From NCBI GenBank assembly GCA_964036295.1, contig OZ038464.1, positions 7,860,001 through 7,924,000 on the forward strand: a DNA stretch of 64,000 nucleotides, given 5' to 3'. The position numbers and the translations under genes were made by a program. The first letter of the stretch is position 1, and every line of letters begins with the position of its first letter. A model generated the notes under the pieces. That model was not told where the DNA came from and searched no databases. It worked only from the letters and a program-made list of their open reading frames with translations. This stretch comes from Plumapathes pennacea (Eukaryota > Cnidaria > Anthozoa > Antipatharia > Myriopathidae). Positions 11,187-21,629 of the stretch are shown one piece after another.

Positions 11187-14100
11187 TACCACGTGAGAGC
11201 TCTCAAAACCGCCAGATGCTTGTCGGTTACTGGGGTCAAAATGGTGCCGGCCCGTCTAACGGGCGTGCCAACTACGAGAAACCGCTTAAAGAAGTGTGTG
11301 CCACCACAAAGTTTGATATCTTGGCCGTGTCGTTCCTCACCACGTTCTGGAACAATGACAACAAAGGTTAGTTTCCACACAAACACTAGACTGCGAGCAG
11401 TCCCTCCTTTTACCTCCAAGTTAGTATTGCGAGAACCTAGTCGCTAACACAGAAGACTATGGTGCGCGGAAAATGGGGCGAAACAGAGGGAGGGGAAAAG
11501 CTGGGACTGCAGACTCTTGCATTTGAATTCTGCGTTGTGCAGGCAAAGCAAAATTTCCATTGGCTCACAGCTTTGCGGTTAATAAACTGTCAATGACATG
11601 TTTTCTTGCGAGCGAGTATATTTTTGCGGAAAGAGACAGTGTCATTAGATGCGCATGCGCGTGCATTTGATCGAATCTTGAAATTGAAAATGGTGTCGAG
11701 TAGTGGCTCTTGCTGAAACCGGCTGGCTCAAAAGCTCTCGGCTGTATTCGCAGGATAGCAGTCGCAAAGCAGAAAAACACACCAGCAAAGTTTCGTTCAT
11801 GTTATTCCAGTGCCGTTTCATGCAGTATTTTGTGTCATAAACATATCCACTCCCACAACCGACCGCATTTAAATATTTAACTCATCCATTCCTGACTGTC
11901 AGAGAATGTTTCAGCTCTCGACTTTCTGCAAGCAAAACAAACTCAAAGCATTACTAAAGTATACACGTCTTCAATGGTTTTGAAATAAAGAGTCATACAG
12001 TTCGAAAATTATCCCTTCCATTGCAGCTCCCTGTGTCAAGCAAAAAATGTCGGCAAAACTTGTACCCTGTAAATTTGCTACCGCGGTGATTGCTTATTTT
12101 CGACCAATTAAACTATGATTTTCATTTCTGAAAAACATTTTTGTACAAAAGAGGTCTGTAGCCTTTACTCTTTTTTCCCGCCTCTCGCCTCATTTTCCGC
12201 ACGCCTTACCGCCACTGCGCTCGCGACTGGGTTCCCGCAGTACAACTTTAGAGAAAAACTGGAGGGACTGCTTGCAGTCTACACAAACACGGACACAGAT
12301 ACGTACAAATGTGGGCTTTAAATAAGATAGCCATTAAGCCAAAAATCATCTGACATTTTAATTTACTAACACGTGGCTTTATAAACAGACCCAAAATACC
12401 TATTATACTTATCAATAAGCATGAAAATAAATACAAGCAAGAATACCGTCATACCACGTATACATGCCTGTGTAAAACATAAGGACATAATATCTATATA
12501 TTTATAACATGCATGCATACATACATACATGCATAACCTACATGCATTCACAGATACATAAACACATGGAAAATTTAACAGTTACACACGTCTGCACATA
12601 CATTACATGTTTATGATTAACAGCAATGATTGACTCTCACCAAACATAGATAGCCTTCCAGGCCTGAACTTTGCTTTTCATTGTGAGGAGAGCATCTCGC
12701 CGGAATATCCATCCCTCCTTCGCTGCCCAAAGATCGAGGAGGGAATCAAGGAATGCCAGAGGCGCGGTAAGAAAGTACTCATGTCGATTGGTGGAGCCAC
12801 TGGAGACGGAACTCTTCCCAGTCCCGCAAAAGCTAAGGAGCTGGCCAATACACTGTTTGACTTGTTCCTGGGCGGAAGTAAACCCGGCCTACGTCCTTTT
12901 GGAACGTAAGTGATATATATATATATACAGTCAATCCCGAAAACAGACAGAAATTCTGTCCCTCAAAATTTGCCAAAAGGGACAGAAATTGTGGTGCAAT
13001 CATATCTATCATGTGATCACTGAGAACACCGTATAACGACAAAGAAATACATTAAGTCAGCATGTATATATATATATATATCCAGTCTAAATATATAAAT
13101 ATACAAATATATCTGTCTCGTGACCACCTAAAACTATCGTGTTTTAAAGTGGAAATACTCCAAATGCTCTTGGTTTTACCATTCTAATGACCAGCAACCA
13201 TAAAAATATATAAACATGCTGACTTAATGTATTTCTTTGTCGTTATACGGTGTTTCTCAGTGATCACATGATAGATATAATTGCACCACAATTTCTGTCT
13301 CTTTTGGCAAATTTTGAGGGACAGAATTTCTGTCCCTTGCGGCAAATTTTGAGGGACAGAATTTCTGTCCGTTGCGGCAAATTTTGAGGGACAGAATTTC
13401 TGTTCCTTTTGGCAAATTATGAGGGACAGAATTTCTGTCACTTTCGGCAAATTTTGAAGTACAGAATTTCTGTGGCTTGGCTGGCGGCGAACTTTGAATG
13501 AGTGTATTGATTTTGTATGTTTGCATTAAACCTTTTCCTGAAGCTTGAAATTTCACCGGTATCTTGGGTGATTTTTAGAAGAATAAAGAGGGGATAAAGG
13601 AAACTTTGAATGTTTGAACATTTTCAACAAACCTGAATTCACTTTAGACTGATTTTGACAGAAAATATCTGTTCGTCCTTGAAAGTAGTTGTTTTGAACT
13701 TGGGAAATTATAGTGTAGGAGGTTGTGCAATTTGATTTAGCATTGGCAAATTTGCAGAACAAATTGCAGCACCCGCTGCCAATCCAAACTCAAATGTCAC
13801 CTTTGAACCCGTATCCAGTGATTTCGTACGTATTTTAACTTCCCCCTCACTGAGATTTGCTCTTCTGCTGGCCACTTGAGTTATACCGGTTGAACGATCG
13901 CACGATTTCAAACGCCAGCTTTTAATTAGGCTCATGTTGCCTTTCCGAAATCATATATTGAATTTATTTCGAACATTGTGAATTGTTGGATTGACAGGGC
14001 AGTAATGGACGGAATAGACCTGGACATAGAAGGCGGAAGATCCAACTATTACCCAGACCTAATAAGGGAGCTGCGCCTGTTAATGGACGCTGATTCCAGT

Positions 14101-14454
14101 AAACATTACCTGATAACGGGCGCGCCGCAATGTCCCTTTCCTGATCATTACTTGGGACCCGTCAATCCTGGAACAGGTTTGCACAAATACTATTCAAACC
14201 AGTACCAACAAACCTGACAAACATGTGATAACAGGGAATGTTTCATGTACTAGAAATGATGACCAAAGTTAAGTTCGTTTTCAGACTTTTAAAGTTAATG
14301 TTTAGGGTTTGGAAAAAAGGAGTAAATTTAGAGTAGATATTCACTTTATGAAGCAGTCTAAAAACGCAATATTTTACCCATGGTAGTAACACATTGTTTA
14401 AGACATGCGCCACATCGAATGACGTCACTGCTATGCGCAGACGTTTTTTAGTTG

Positions 14455-14510
<56 letters not shown>

Positions 14511-17391
14511 TTGTATTACGGACGTGCGGTTACCTTATCTTTAATTAAGGGTCATTGAACAAAATTATTCAAGTGCGGATTTTGTAGTTAGTGAAACACT
14601 CGCAAAAACACGTGCAATTCTCAACTGTTAGTTAGTTTAATGCATTTTCAATAACACAAGGTATGCACAAGAAAAGCGGGCAGGATACAGTGCAAATTTA
14701 CCTAGAGTTAGATAGTGATAGCGAAGAATAACTGGGCCAAATCAATAAAAAATTACAAATTAAATGTATTATACAAGTTGCACCAATTTTCCCACATCCT
14801 ATACCACACTTAATCCAACACCATGCCCAAACACTATTGTAACTATGCATTCGAGACCTCCCTCTGTAGAGTTTTGCAAACTTTTGTCAGCTTTCAGACA
14901 AGTGGCTTAAGACAAACTGTGGCTGAATACAAAAGAGTGCAAAAACTTAAAACTGATTCTGGGTCCAGTTCAGTAAACATTTACACGTGCGTTTTAAAAA
15001 TAGAACAATTATTCCAACACCACTAAACCAGACTGCAATCTGATGAAAGTTAATGTGGTGTTGCAGATCAAAAATGCAAAGCTTCAAATTCTTTTTGGCA
15101 TGGCATTGCATTAAGGTGTGCTTAAACTTGTCGGAAAATTGATCTGCAATGTAACACTCGTGAACGTTTTTCATAATCTGAAATTTAACTATTCGAGTTT
15201 AGGACATACAAAAATACACTTTCTCACGTGATCACTAACTCAAATATGACGTCACGCAGGTTTGAAGGAAGCAGGAAATCTTGTCGACCATCTTTACGTA
15301 CAGTTCTACAACAACTATTGCCACACCGGAGCCGGAAAATCGTTTCACAATACCTTGAAGCAGTGGTTGGACTTCTCCCAAAACCAGTCGCCCAAAGGAC
15401 CGCTCATCTTCATTGGAGTCCCAGCAGCAACGAAAGGAGCCAGCGGTGCTCACTTTTACCGACCCCCAAGCGAGCTCAAGCTGCTATATGACGTAATAAA
15501 TTTGAACACACTCAGCTATATTAGAATATATATTATCATAGAGAGAGCTTTTAGGTTTAGAATTTTTAAGCGAAACTACTAAAATTTAGTATGGCCAAAC
15601 CAAGCGGAAAGGTGTAAATCAAAGCTCTCAAAAAGTACATTCTAATAAGACTGATAGCAGTGTTCACTTTTCATTTCTACTGGCAAACAAAATCTTATAG
15701 TGTGATCACTGAAGTGAAAGATCTCACTGAGCACCTATTCTAATAGCTACTGTTGTTGTCTATTGAATTCCATGTTTCTTGTTAGTTGATATTTTTGTTG
15801 GTATTTTGAAACATGACTATAGGTTCACTTAACATGCAAAGAAACTCAAGCAATTTGTCATTGCCTTAACTCATCCCTACTTGCATTTCCTATTTTAAAA
15901 ATATAGAAAGTTAAGAATCTCCCTGGTATTGGTGGTATCATGCTGTGGGATGTTTCGTGGGATCAAAATAATGTGATCAACGGACGCCGATATTCCGATT
16001 ACGTGGTTGACTTCCTTGGAAGCACTCCAGTGATTCTGCCGAAGCCGGTGACCGGGGGGACTACGCAAGCTCCGCCCTCAGCAGGCCCAACAGCAGGTAG
16101 TGATACTAGTAGTAAACTACTGATTTTCGTATCGATTTACGTTCTGGCGCTTAGTTCACTAAGTGGGTACACAACTTAAAATGCCTGAATTACAGTAATT
16201 CAAATGTGGTCTAAAAGCTCTTTTTCCGAAATTTTCAAAACTAGGCACTAATGTGTAATGAGTTGGTGTGGTCAGTTGCATCCCACAACAAGTTCTCTAG
16301 TTACCACGCAACCACTAGTCACGAACCCACCAGGTGTGCATAACAGAATACTCATACCACCACTAAACGACTAACAGCAGAAACAACACACCGTAGCATC
16401 TCGCACTAGATAACAATACTAACAGTTGTGTGTTCCCTATGGGGAAAAAGCGGAAAGAAACAATCACTTGTCATTCGTCGTCAACAGAAAAACAACAACA
16501 TAAAAAACCAATGTCATTTTACCACAGTGAATGCATTCAAAATCTATTATTTAGTCTATTCGTTTTGCAAGTGGGAAGGTGATATCTTCGACTATTTCTC
16601 AGGTGAAGATTACATTTGTTTGGCTCTGGAAAAAGTTATTACCACCGTGGTTTTGATAAATTCACGGTTGTTTGACGAGTGTATGTTTAAGTTCAAAAAC
16701 CAACCGGGAGCGACTTCAGCTGTCAAAATGGTATCGTTTAATTATGTTTGCTTTGCTCCGCTTAAGTTCTAACCAGAAATTAAAAAAAATGTACACAACT
16801 GTATTGCTGTATTATGTTTTTAACGCACCGATTCCTGCCACAGTTCTAGCTCTTTTCCAGCAAATGAAACAAAATCCCAAACAATGCCGTCTACCGTTAT
16901 CCTTCAGTGATTTCGAAATATAGAGAAGCCCTGATACAGCACAAAAATTTCAATCTTCATTGCATGAAACTTAAACTGCTTAGCAACCTTGCCTAGGGTT
17001 TGTACGCCTGACTGACAGATTGACTAACTAAAATTATATTCCGAGATGGCGACCTTCTTAGAGTCCCACAAAGCACGATACTACACCATTAACGTCGTGA
17101 TTATTACCCTCGCAGAGCTCGGGGTTACATAGATAATAGCAACAAAATAAAATAGATAAAAGGAACAGTACCTCTTTCATAGAAACTGTTATTTTAAACC
17201 TTGTTTCTCCTTTTTCTCTCTCAGGCCCCTTTTCCTGCTCGGGCCGTCTAGATGGCACTTACGCGAACCCGTCCGACTGTGCCAAGTACTACACCTGCTT
17301 TAATGGCGTGATGTATAACTTTAGCTGCCCGCTCGGCCTGCTTTTTAATGGAAAAACCTGTGATTGGCCTGCAAATGTTCAATGTGCATGA
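11187..17391 (+). CDS. chitinase A: GH18 class III with CBM14, first exon not found
   Basis: Predicted secreted chitin hydrolase. Exons: 11187-11366, 12650-12905, 13998-14176, 15260-15492, 15907-16096, 16301-16333, 17225-17391 (stop TGA 17389-17391). All introns are GT-AG and phases match chitinase B. The barrel starts at MLVGYWGQNGAGPSNG, passes KKVLMSIGGATGDGT and holds the catalytic DGIDLDIEGG (DxxDxDxE) in the third exon. It ends at GIMLWDVSWDQNN. A Pro/Thr linker then leads to a six-cysteine CBM14 (peritrophin-A) domain that binds chitin. About 412 residues are seen; the first listed exon needs one upstream base in phase 1, and no signal-peptide exon was found upstream. Unlike copy B, the linker is split by 16097-16300. 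If that intron is kept, the protein ends at 16179 with a hydrophobic tail. Without exon 1 it could be a decaying copy, but all visible exons are intact. Confidence 0.9.
12947..13480. repeat. foldback element with palindromic 35-bp minisatellite, intron of chitinase A
   Basis: Left arm 12947-13067 is inverted as right arm 13211-13331. The right arm runs on into five 35-base tandem units starting at 13306, 13341, 13376, 13411 and 13446. Each unit contains GGGACAGAATTTCTGTCC, close to a perfect palindrome. Terminal inverted repeats made of tandem subrepeats are typical of Foldback elements. It starts 41 bases after the exon donor at 12905. The open frames across the tandem units are a side effect of the repeat. 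Confidence 0.8.
14455..14506. repeat. (TA)n microsatellite
   Basis: About 25 TA units in an intron of chitinase A. Confidence 0.95.
16097..16300 (+). other. segment splitting the chitinase A linker exon: new intron or alternative 3' end
   Basis: In chitinase B the linker is one exon (38925-39153). In A the matching sequence stops at ACAGCAG (16096) and resumes at TTACCACGCAACCA (16301). The 204 bases between have a GTAGTG donor and a TTCTCTAG acceptor, and splicing keeps phase 1. Read through instead, the frame adds 27 residues to a stop at 16177-16179: a small-residue spacer (GSDTSSK) then about 15 mostly hydrophobic residues, like a GPI-attachment signal. Both readings are inference. Confidence 0.55.
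16560..16800 (+). repeat. R2-type repeat fragment in chitinase A intron
   Basis: Shares blocks such as AATTCACGGTTGTTTGACGAG and AAATGGTATCGTTT with 36655-36800 in chitinase B. The copies lie in different introns, so separate insertions are more likely than inheritance through the gene duplication. Confidence 0.6.
17000..17127 (-). mobile_element. Helitron H1 5'-end fragment
   Basis: The GCCTGACTGACAGATTGACT block, CCGAGATGGCGAC, and the end GTGATTATTACCCTCGCAGAGCTCGGGG match the H1 5' region. The final A of the terminus is missing. It lies in the last intron of chitinase A. Confidence 0.5.
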
Positions 17392-17769
17392 ACATAGATG
17401 TCTATATTGGTCTGGATGGGCTAATGTGGAGTTACTCAAAGGGGGACTTTCTACAACATGTCGTTTTCAGAGTAGAATTAAACAAAACTGGTTTACAATT
17501 ATTAAGCTCGTATGTCATTGTACAGGGCGGCAAAAAAGAAGTTGGTTAGAATTCAGGAACGTGAGGGGTCCCGGGTGAGGATTTTTTGTTGCGCATGGAG
17601 TTTATGCAAACTCGTGGCAAGAGTAGTTTAGTCAGTTTTTGCACATGGCGGATCCAAGAGCTCTCCATATTTCCCTTGCCCTTCTTTCTTCCAGTTTGAT
17701 TTAACTGAAATTTTACATAAAAGCATTTGTTAAGAGAAAAAATCAGAAAGGCCCCGTGAAGGGCTTTGC

Positions 17770-18021
17770 CCTTTTTATTTTACTTTATTTTATTTTATTT
17801 TATTTTATTTTATTTTATTTTATTTTATTTTATTTTATTTTATTTTATTTTATTTTATTTTATTTTATTTTATTTTATTTTATTTTATTTTATTTTATTT
17901 TATTTTATTTTATTTTATTTTATTTTATTTTATTTTATTTTATTTTATTTTATTTTATTTTATTTTATTTTATTTTATTTTATTTTATTTTATTTTATTT
18001 TATTTTATTTTATTTTATTTG
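17770..18021. repeat. (TTTTA)n microsatellite, about 250 bp
   Basis: About 49 nearly perfect TTTTA units directly after GGGCTTTGCCCTTT. Long open frames through it are artefacts of the five-base period. Confidence 0.97.
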
Positions 18022-18575
18022 CTTCTTTAGCCGAGGAGAAATATTTTTTCGGCTCACTATCGTCCAAGCCAAATTCTATATCGCCACAGAAACTTTGGTT
18101 AAAAAACTGAATCAACGGCTTATCAGCTATTTGCGATATAGTTTTGTAGCGCGACTTGAATAATATTTAAAACAGAGCCACAGTGTGTTTTAACTTAAAA
18201 GTCTTGCGAGCAGAAATAGGTGTTTTTCACTTCTTTCAGATACAGAAAACGGTATCTTTACAGCGAGAAAAACGTTACCAAACAGGTACAGCATATGCGA
18301 GGGAACAGATGTCATCCACATGGCATGTGTAAGGCATAATCTCAAGTGTTGTCGATCACGCATTATTTTACGGCCATTCATAGCTTTGGTGGCCAAGCCA
18401 AAACTCGTTGACGCTCCCGTTTGCTGACTTTGCGGTATGTTTTTCGGCCTAGTATCTTCCAAGAGGTATTCTGTGTCGCCAAACCAAACTTAGTTGACAC
18501 CAATACAGTGGCCAGAGAGTTATTTGCAAAACCGATCAGGAAGCAATATGAAAATGTGAATAGAAATATGACATA

Positions 18576-18690
18576 CTAGAAATACGATAATCGCAAATAC
18601 CCCCTCGCTCTGGCATTGATTGGACTATTATTTTGCTACTGCTCAACAAGAGCAGCCTTTGTTTTGCCGTAGTTTGAATTGTGTAACGGG
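18576..18690 (-). mobile_element. Helitron H1 3'-end fragment
   Basis: CTAG at 18576-18579 preceded by A, then AAATACGATAATCGC and the CCCCTCGCTCTG stem region, in the same orientation as copies A and B. Similarity fades after about 110 bases. Confidence 0.65.
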
Positions 18691-19070
18691 TATTTTGACC
18701 CCTGTGCTATTTTATTAAGATTAATGGTGGATGAGTTATATGAGGTTAAGGGGGTGATCGAGTGGCGAAGTGAAGTATAAATTAAAATGATGTGCGTTAG
18801 TACGTGATTATATGCTGCAGCGCTAAAATGGGGTCCGTGTCAGGGCTTGTATTTGTGTAGGGAACATTTTCGGTAGGCAGACATGTAGTTGGGGTCGGTA
18901 GTTAACACGTGTGTTGGGTAACAAAGGGGACGGGAGCGAAGAGCGAATAAAACCGAGAATACAATAAACAGAGAACTGAAAAACAAAGGGATTAGTGAAG
19001 ACGCTAACACAATAACAGTAATTAATAAAAGTGGAAGTTAAACGGGTGGTGTAGGTGTTTGTCCGTCAAA

Positions 19071-19112
19071 GCAACCGCGCTATTCTCATCAGGGGCATAG
19101 TAACGCGGTTGC
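19071..19112. repeat. perfect 9-bp hairpin
   Basis: GCAACCGCG at 19071-19079 pairs with CGCGGTTGC at 19104-19112 around a 24-base loop that itself contains CTAT/ATAG. Function unknown. Confidence 0.6.
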
Positions 19113-19529
19113 TCTATGAAGGTGAAAGTTCCTTCAATAGTACGTGTTTCGAAATGGTAAGCGCGCGCCAGCCATGCCCTACACGATCAACGGTTACAAA
19201 CTTTTGGCCCTGGCCGAGTTGAGGGTGAAAGGAGAAAGGCGGGGAAGATGGTCAAGACTTCGACACAAGGAGGGGAGGGAAAAAATTAGGTGGAAGGAAT
19301 TGACTTACCTCGATAGATTTCCGAAGATCGATGCGCCGTAGGACTGCATCCAAACGCTAAGTAAAATACTGGGTTGCAATACGACAGGCAGTTGTAAACG
19401 AAGTCAAATCGTGGCCACGTGAAATGTAAAGTGACCTTTGGTTTGTGGTGGCGTACCTTTCGCTGGCCAATAGGAGGCGGGTATAGAGAATTATTAACAA
19501 GAAAAACGGCGACTGGGAGGGGCGGGTCG

Positions 19530-19925
19530 AAGGGGAAATTGTTTGTAAAACACATTTGTTTTTGGAGACAGGAAAAGGAGTTTCGTCGTACTTGTTTCTG
19601 TTGGGTGGGGGAGGAGGGAATTGTTTGAGGCCTGGGGATCGGGGGGGGGGCGTGTTGTGGGTTGTAGAAAGTTGTTAGAGGGGGAAATTGTTTGTAAAAC
19701 ACATTTGTTTTTGGAAACAGGAAAAGGAGTTTCGTCGTAGTTGTTTCTGTTGGGTGGGGGAGGGGGGAATTGTTTGGGAAACACATTTGTATTTTGGAAA
19801 CGGGAAAGGGAGTTTCGTAGCTGTTGTTTCTGTAGGGTGGGGGAGGGGGGAATTGTTTGAGGCCTGGGGATCGGGGGGGTGTTGGTTGTAGAAAGTTGTT
19901 TGGGGGGGAAACTGTTTGTGAAATT
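19530..19925. repeat. G-rich imperfect tandem repeat
   Basis: Three copies of a unit with ACACATTTGT, AGGAGTTTCG, TTGTTTCTGT and GGTGGGGGAGG, in a higher-order period of roughly 140 bases with TGAGGCCTGGGGATCGGGG blocks. The G runs make long minus-strand proline-rich frames that are not genes. Confidence 0.8.
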
Positions 19926-20070
19926 GTTTTGACGCACTCATTTCTTCAAAGTCAAGTGCTGCACACAAAGAAAGAAAAAAATATGGCTTGTGTTATACCT
20001 TTTAGTTGAAACTAGACTGGCGTTGCTGGTGAGCTCGCGGCGTGAGTTGCGTCAAGACCAGAATATACTA

Positions 20071-21518
20071 CTAGAAATACGATAATCGCATAATACCCCC
20101 TCACTCTGCCATTGATGGGACTTTTACTTTGGTAACTCCCAACAAGAGTTTGTTTCTCTTTGTTTTACCGAAATGTTGACTCAATTTTTTGTTCGAACTC
20201 AAGTGGTACACGCAAAGGAAGGAGAAAACGAATGGTGTGTGTTATGACGAAGTACGTATTTCCCACGGTCGGCACGTCAAATTAATTCATACAGTCTGCC
20301 AAGCACGTTCTCAAAATATAATACTCAAAGTTTGAAGTTGGTCGGCCGTCGTAGTACGGGAAAAAAGGAACACTGATTTTCCAATTTTGAATTCATAGGC
20401 AGTACAATTAAATAGGCTTCCTGTGCGATTTGTTTTTACTCTGGACTAAATACACCAGACTCAGGCATGCATATTTAATAGGCTCGAATTGTTTTGTATG
20501 TGAACCCACTCAAAACAGCAAGATTTCTCCCAGAATCAAGGCAAAACTTGAACAATTTACTTCAAATTATACACGGGCTTCAGATCCAGTAATACTTCTA
20601 AGGGCTTGTGAACGATTCTCGCTGCAATCACCGCGTGTCAGATTACAGAAAAATAAGACATCTGACTACATCTTTCAAGACTCCAAGTTCCGATTGCTCT
20701 GAGCGAACACGGTAGCCGAAACTGGCGACAGAAGGGTAGTAAAACAATACTTTAAGGGAAAATGATCAGCATACAGATTTTAATACATTTTTGAAGTGAT
20801 CGAGTTACAAGCTATACGGGATAGAATATATTTGTCACGGTGATTGTTCGATTTCCACTGACTAACCTTTGTTGCTTGTCCTTTCTAAATAAGTATCTGA
20901 GTTTAACACAAAACGGCGTCTGAAGCTCCCGATTTGCTTTCAAGCGCTGTTCTTTTTGCGGAGTTGTCTGTGTTGACCGCTTCTGTTCATGTCGCTTTTG
21001 GTCGGCATTCATGCGCTGTTGTCTTTGCGGAGTCTTCTCTTTGGCCCGCTTTTTCTCGCGACGAATTTGGCGTTGTTCGCTCGTTTCACGATTTTGCCTT
21101 GCTCGTGCCTGTTCCTTTCTTATTTGAAGACGAGCTTCGCGAGATTGTTGTGTTTTAAGTTCTTCAGTTTTTAAGTTTTCCATTTTCGTGAACGCAGCTA
21201 CAATATATTATTGCTTCGTTCAATTCTAAATGCTTCGTTCAAATCTAATTTCTCTTATTCGGAGTAAAACTACAGGCCAGAGCACACGTGATTGATCCGG
21301 CCTTTGTTATTAGTAAAACTACAGGCCAGGGCACACGTGATCGATCCGGCCTTTGTTATTGGTTAGCAGGGTAACCGCACCTAAAGTCGTACGCCAGACT
21401 GACTGACAGACAACGTTAAATTTTGAGATGGCAACCCGCTTGGAGTCAGCAAGTAAGGCGGTATAAAGCGGTATTACTACATTAGTGCCGTGATTATTTC
21501 CCTCACTTTGCTCGGGGA
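20071..21518 (-). mobile_element. Helitron H1 copy A
   Basis: Plus strand begins CTAG after A (20070) and ends GCTCGGGGA, so on the coding strand it runs from TCCCCGAGC to CTAG. The 3' hairpin GCAGAG...CTC/TGC region lies about 14 bases before CTAG. The base after the 5' end is A rather than the expected T. It interrupts H2 between ACCAGAATATA and AAATAGAAAGTAGGG. It carries an STPR-like relic but no Rep/helicase. Confidence 0.8.
20812..21183 (-). pseudogene. STPR-repeat-like fragment in Helitron copy A
   Basis: A very basic Arg/Lys/Glu/Gln-rich chain of about 123 residues. Repeats such as REARLQIRKEQARARQNRET, SEQRQIRREKKRA and TPQRQQRMNADQKR have a period near 23. This resembles the STPR repeats found in some Helitron N-terminal regions and in some DNA-binding proteins. 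Related chains occur at 22515-22778 and 43214-43495. The last 40 or so residues (from NRELQTPFC) no longer follow the repeat. No Rep or helicase domain follows, so this is a remnant. Confidence 0.6.
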
Positions 21519-21629
21519 AAATAGAAAGTAGGGACAAGAGCGGAACTCCCAAGTCTCACCAGAAAAATATCACACAGTATAGAGAACTTGGCTTTTAATA
21601 TCTTGCTCAAATGAAATCTCATTCAACTA

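Larger units (their letters stand above)
18022..20011. other. non-coding stretch with small repeats
   Basis: No gene is supported. It holds a Helitron end at 18576, a strong hairpin at 19071-19112 and a G-rich tandem repeat at 19530-19925, each listed. The part around 18640-19380 has higher GC and could be an old LTR element, but no paired LTR was seen. Confidence 0.45.

Noticed and set aside
13306..13480. Regularly spaced 35-bp repeats as a CRISPR array
   Set aside because: Units are directly adjacent with no spacers, there are no cas genes, and the DNA is animal.
13184..13556. Overlapping minus-strand frames with repeated KFC-SKFA units
   Set aside because: They are the 35-bp minisatellite read in two frames; no start context or domain.
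17756..18163. Long open frame of repeating Phe/Ile/Leu/Tyr
   Set aside because: It is a translation of the (TTTTA)n microsatellite, open in more than one frame.
18640..19380. LTR retrotransposon with a short gag (open frame 19144-19341)
   Set aside because: No paired LTR, primer site or recognisable gag motif was found.
19286..19968. Proline- and asparagine-rich minus-strand frames up to 166 codons
   Set aside because: They arise from the G-rich tandem repeat and overlap each other in several frames.
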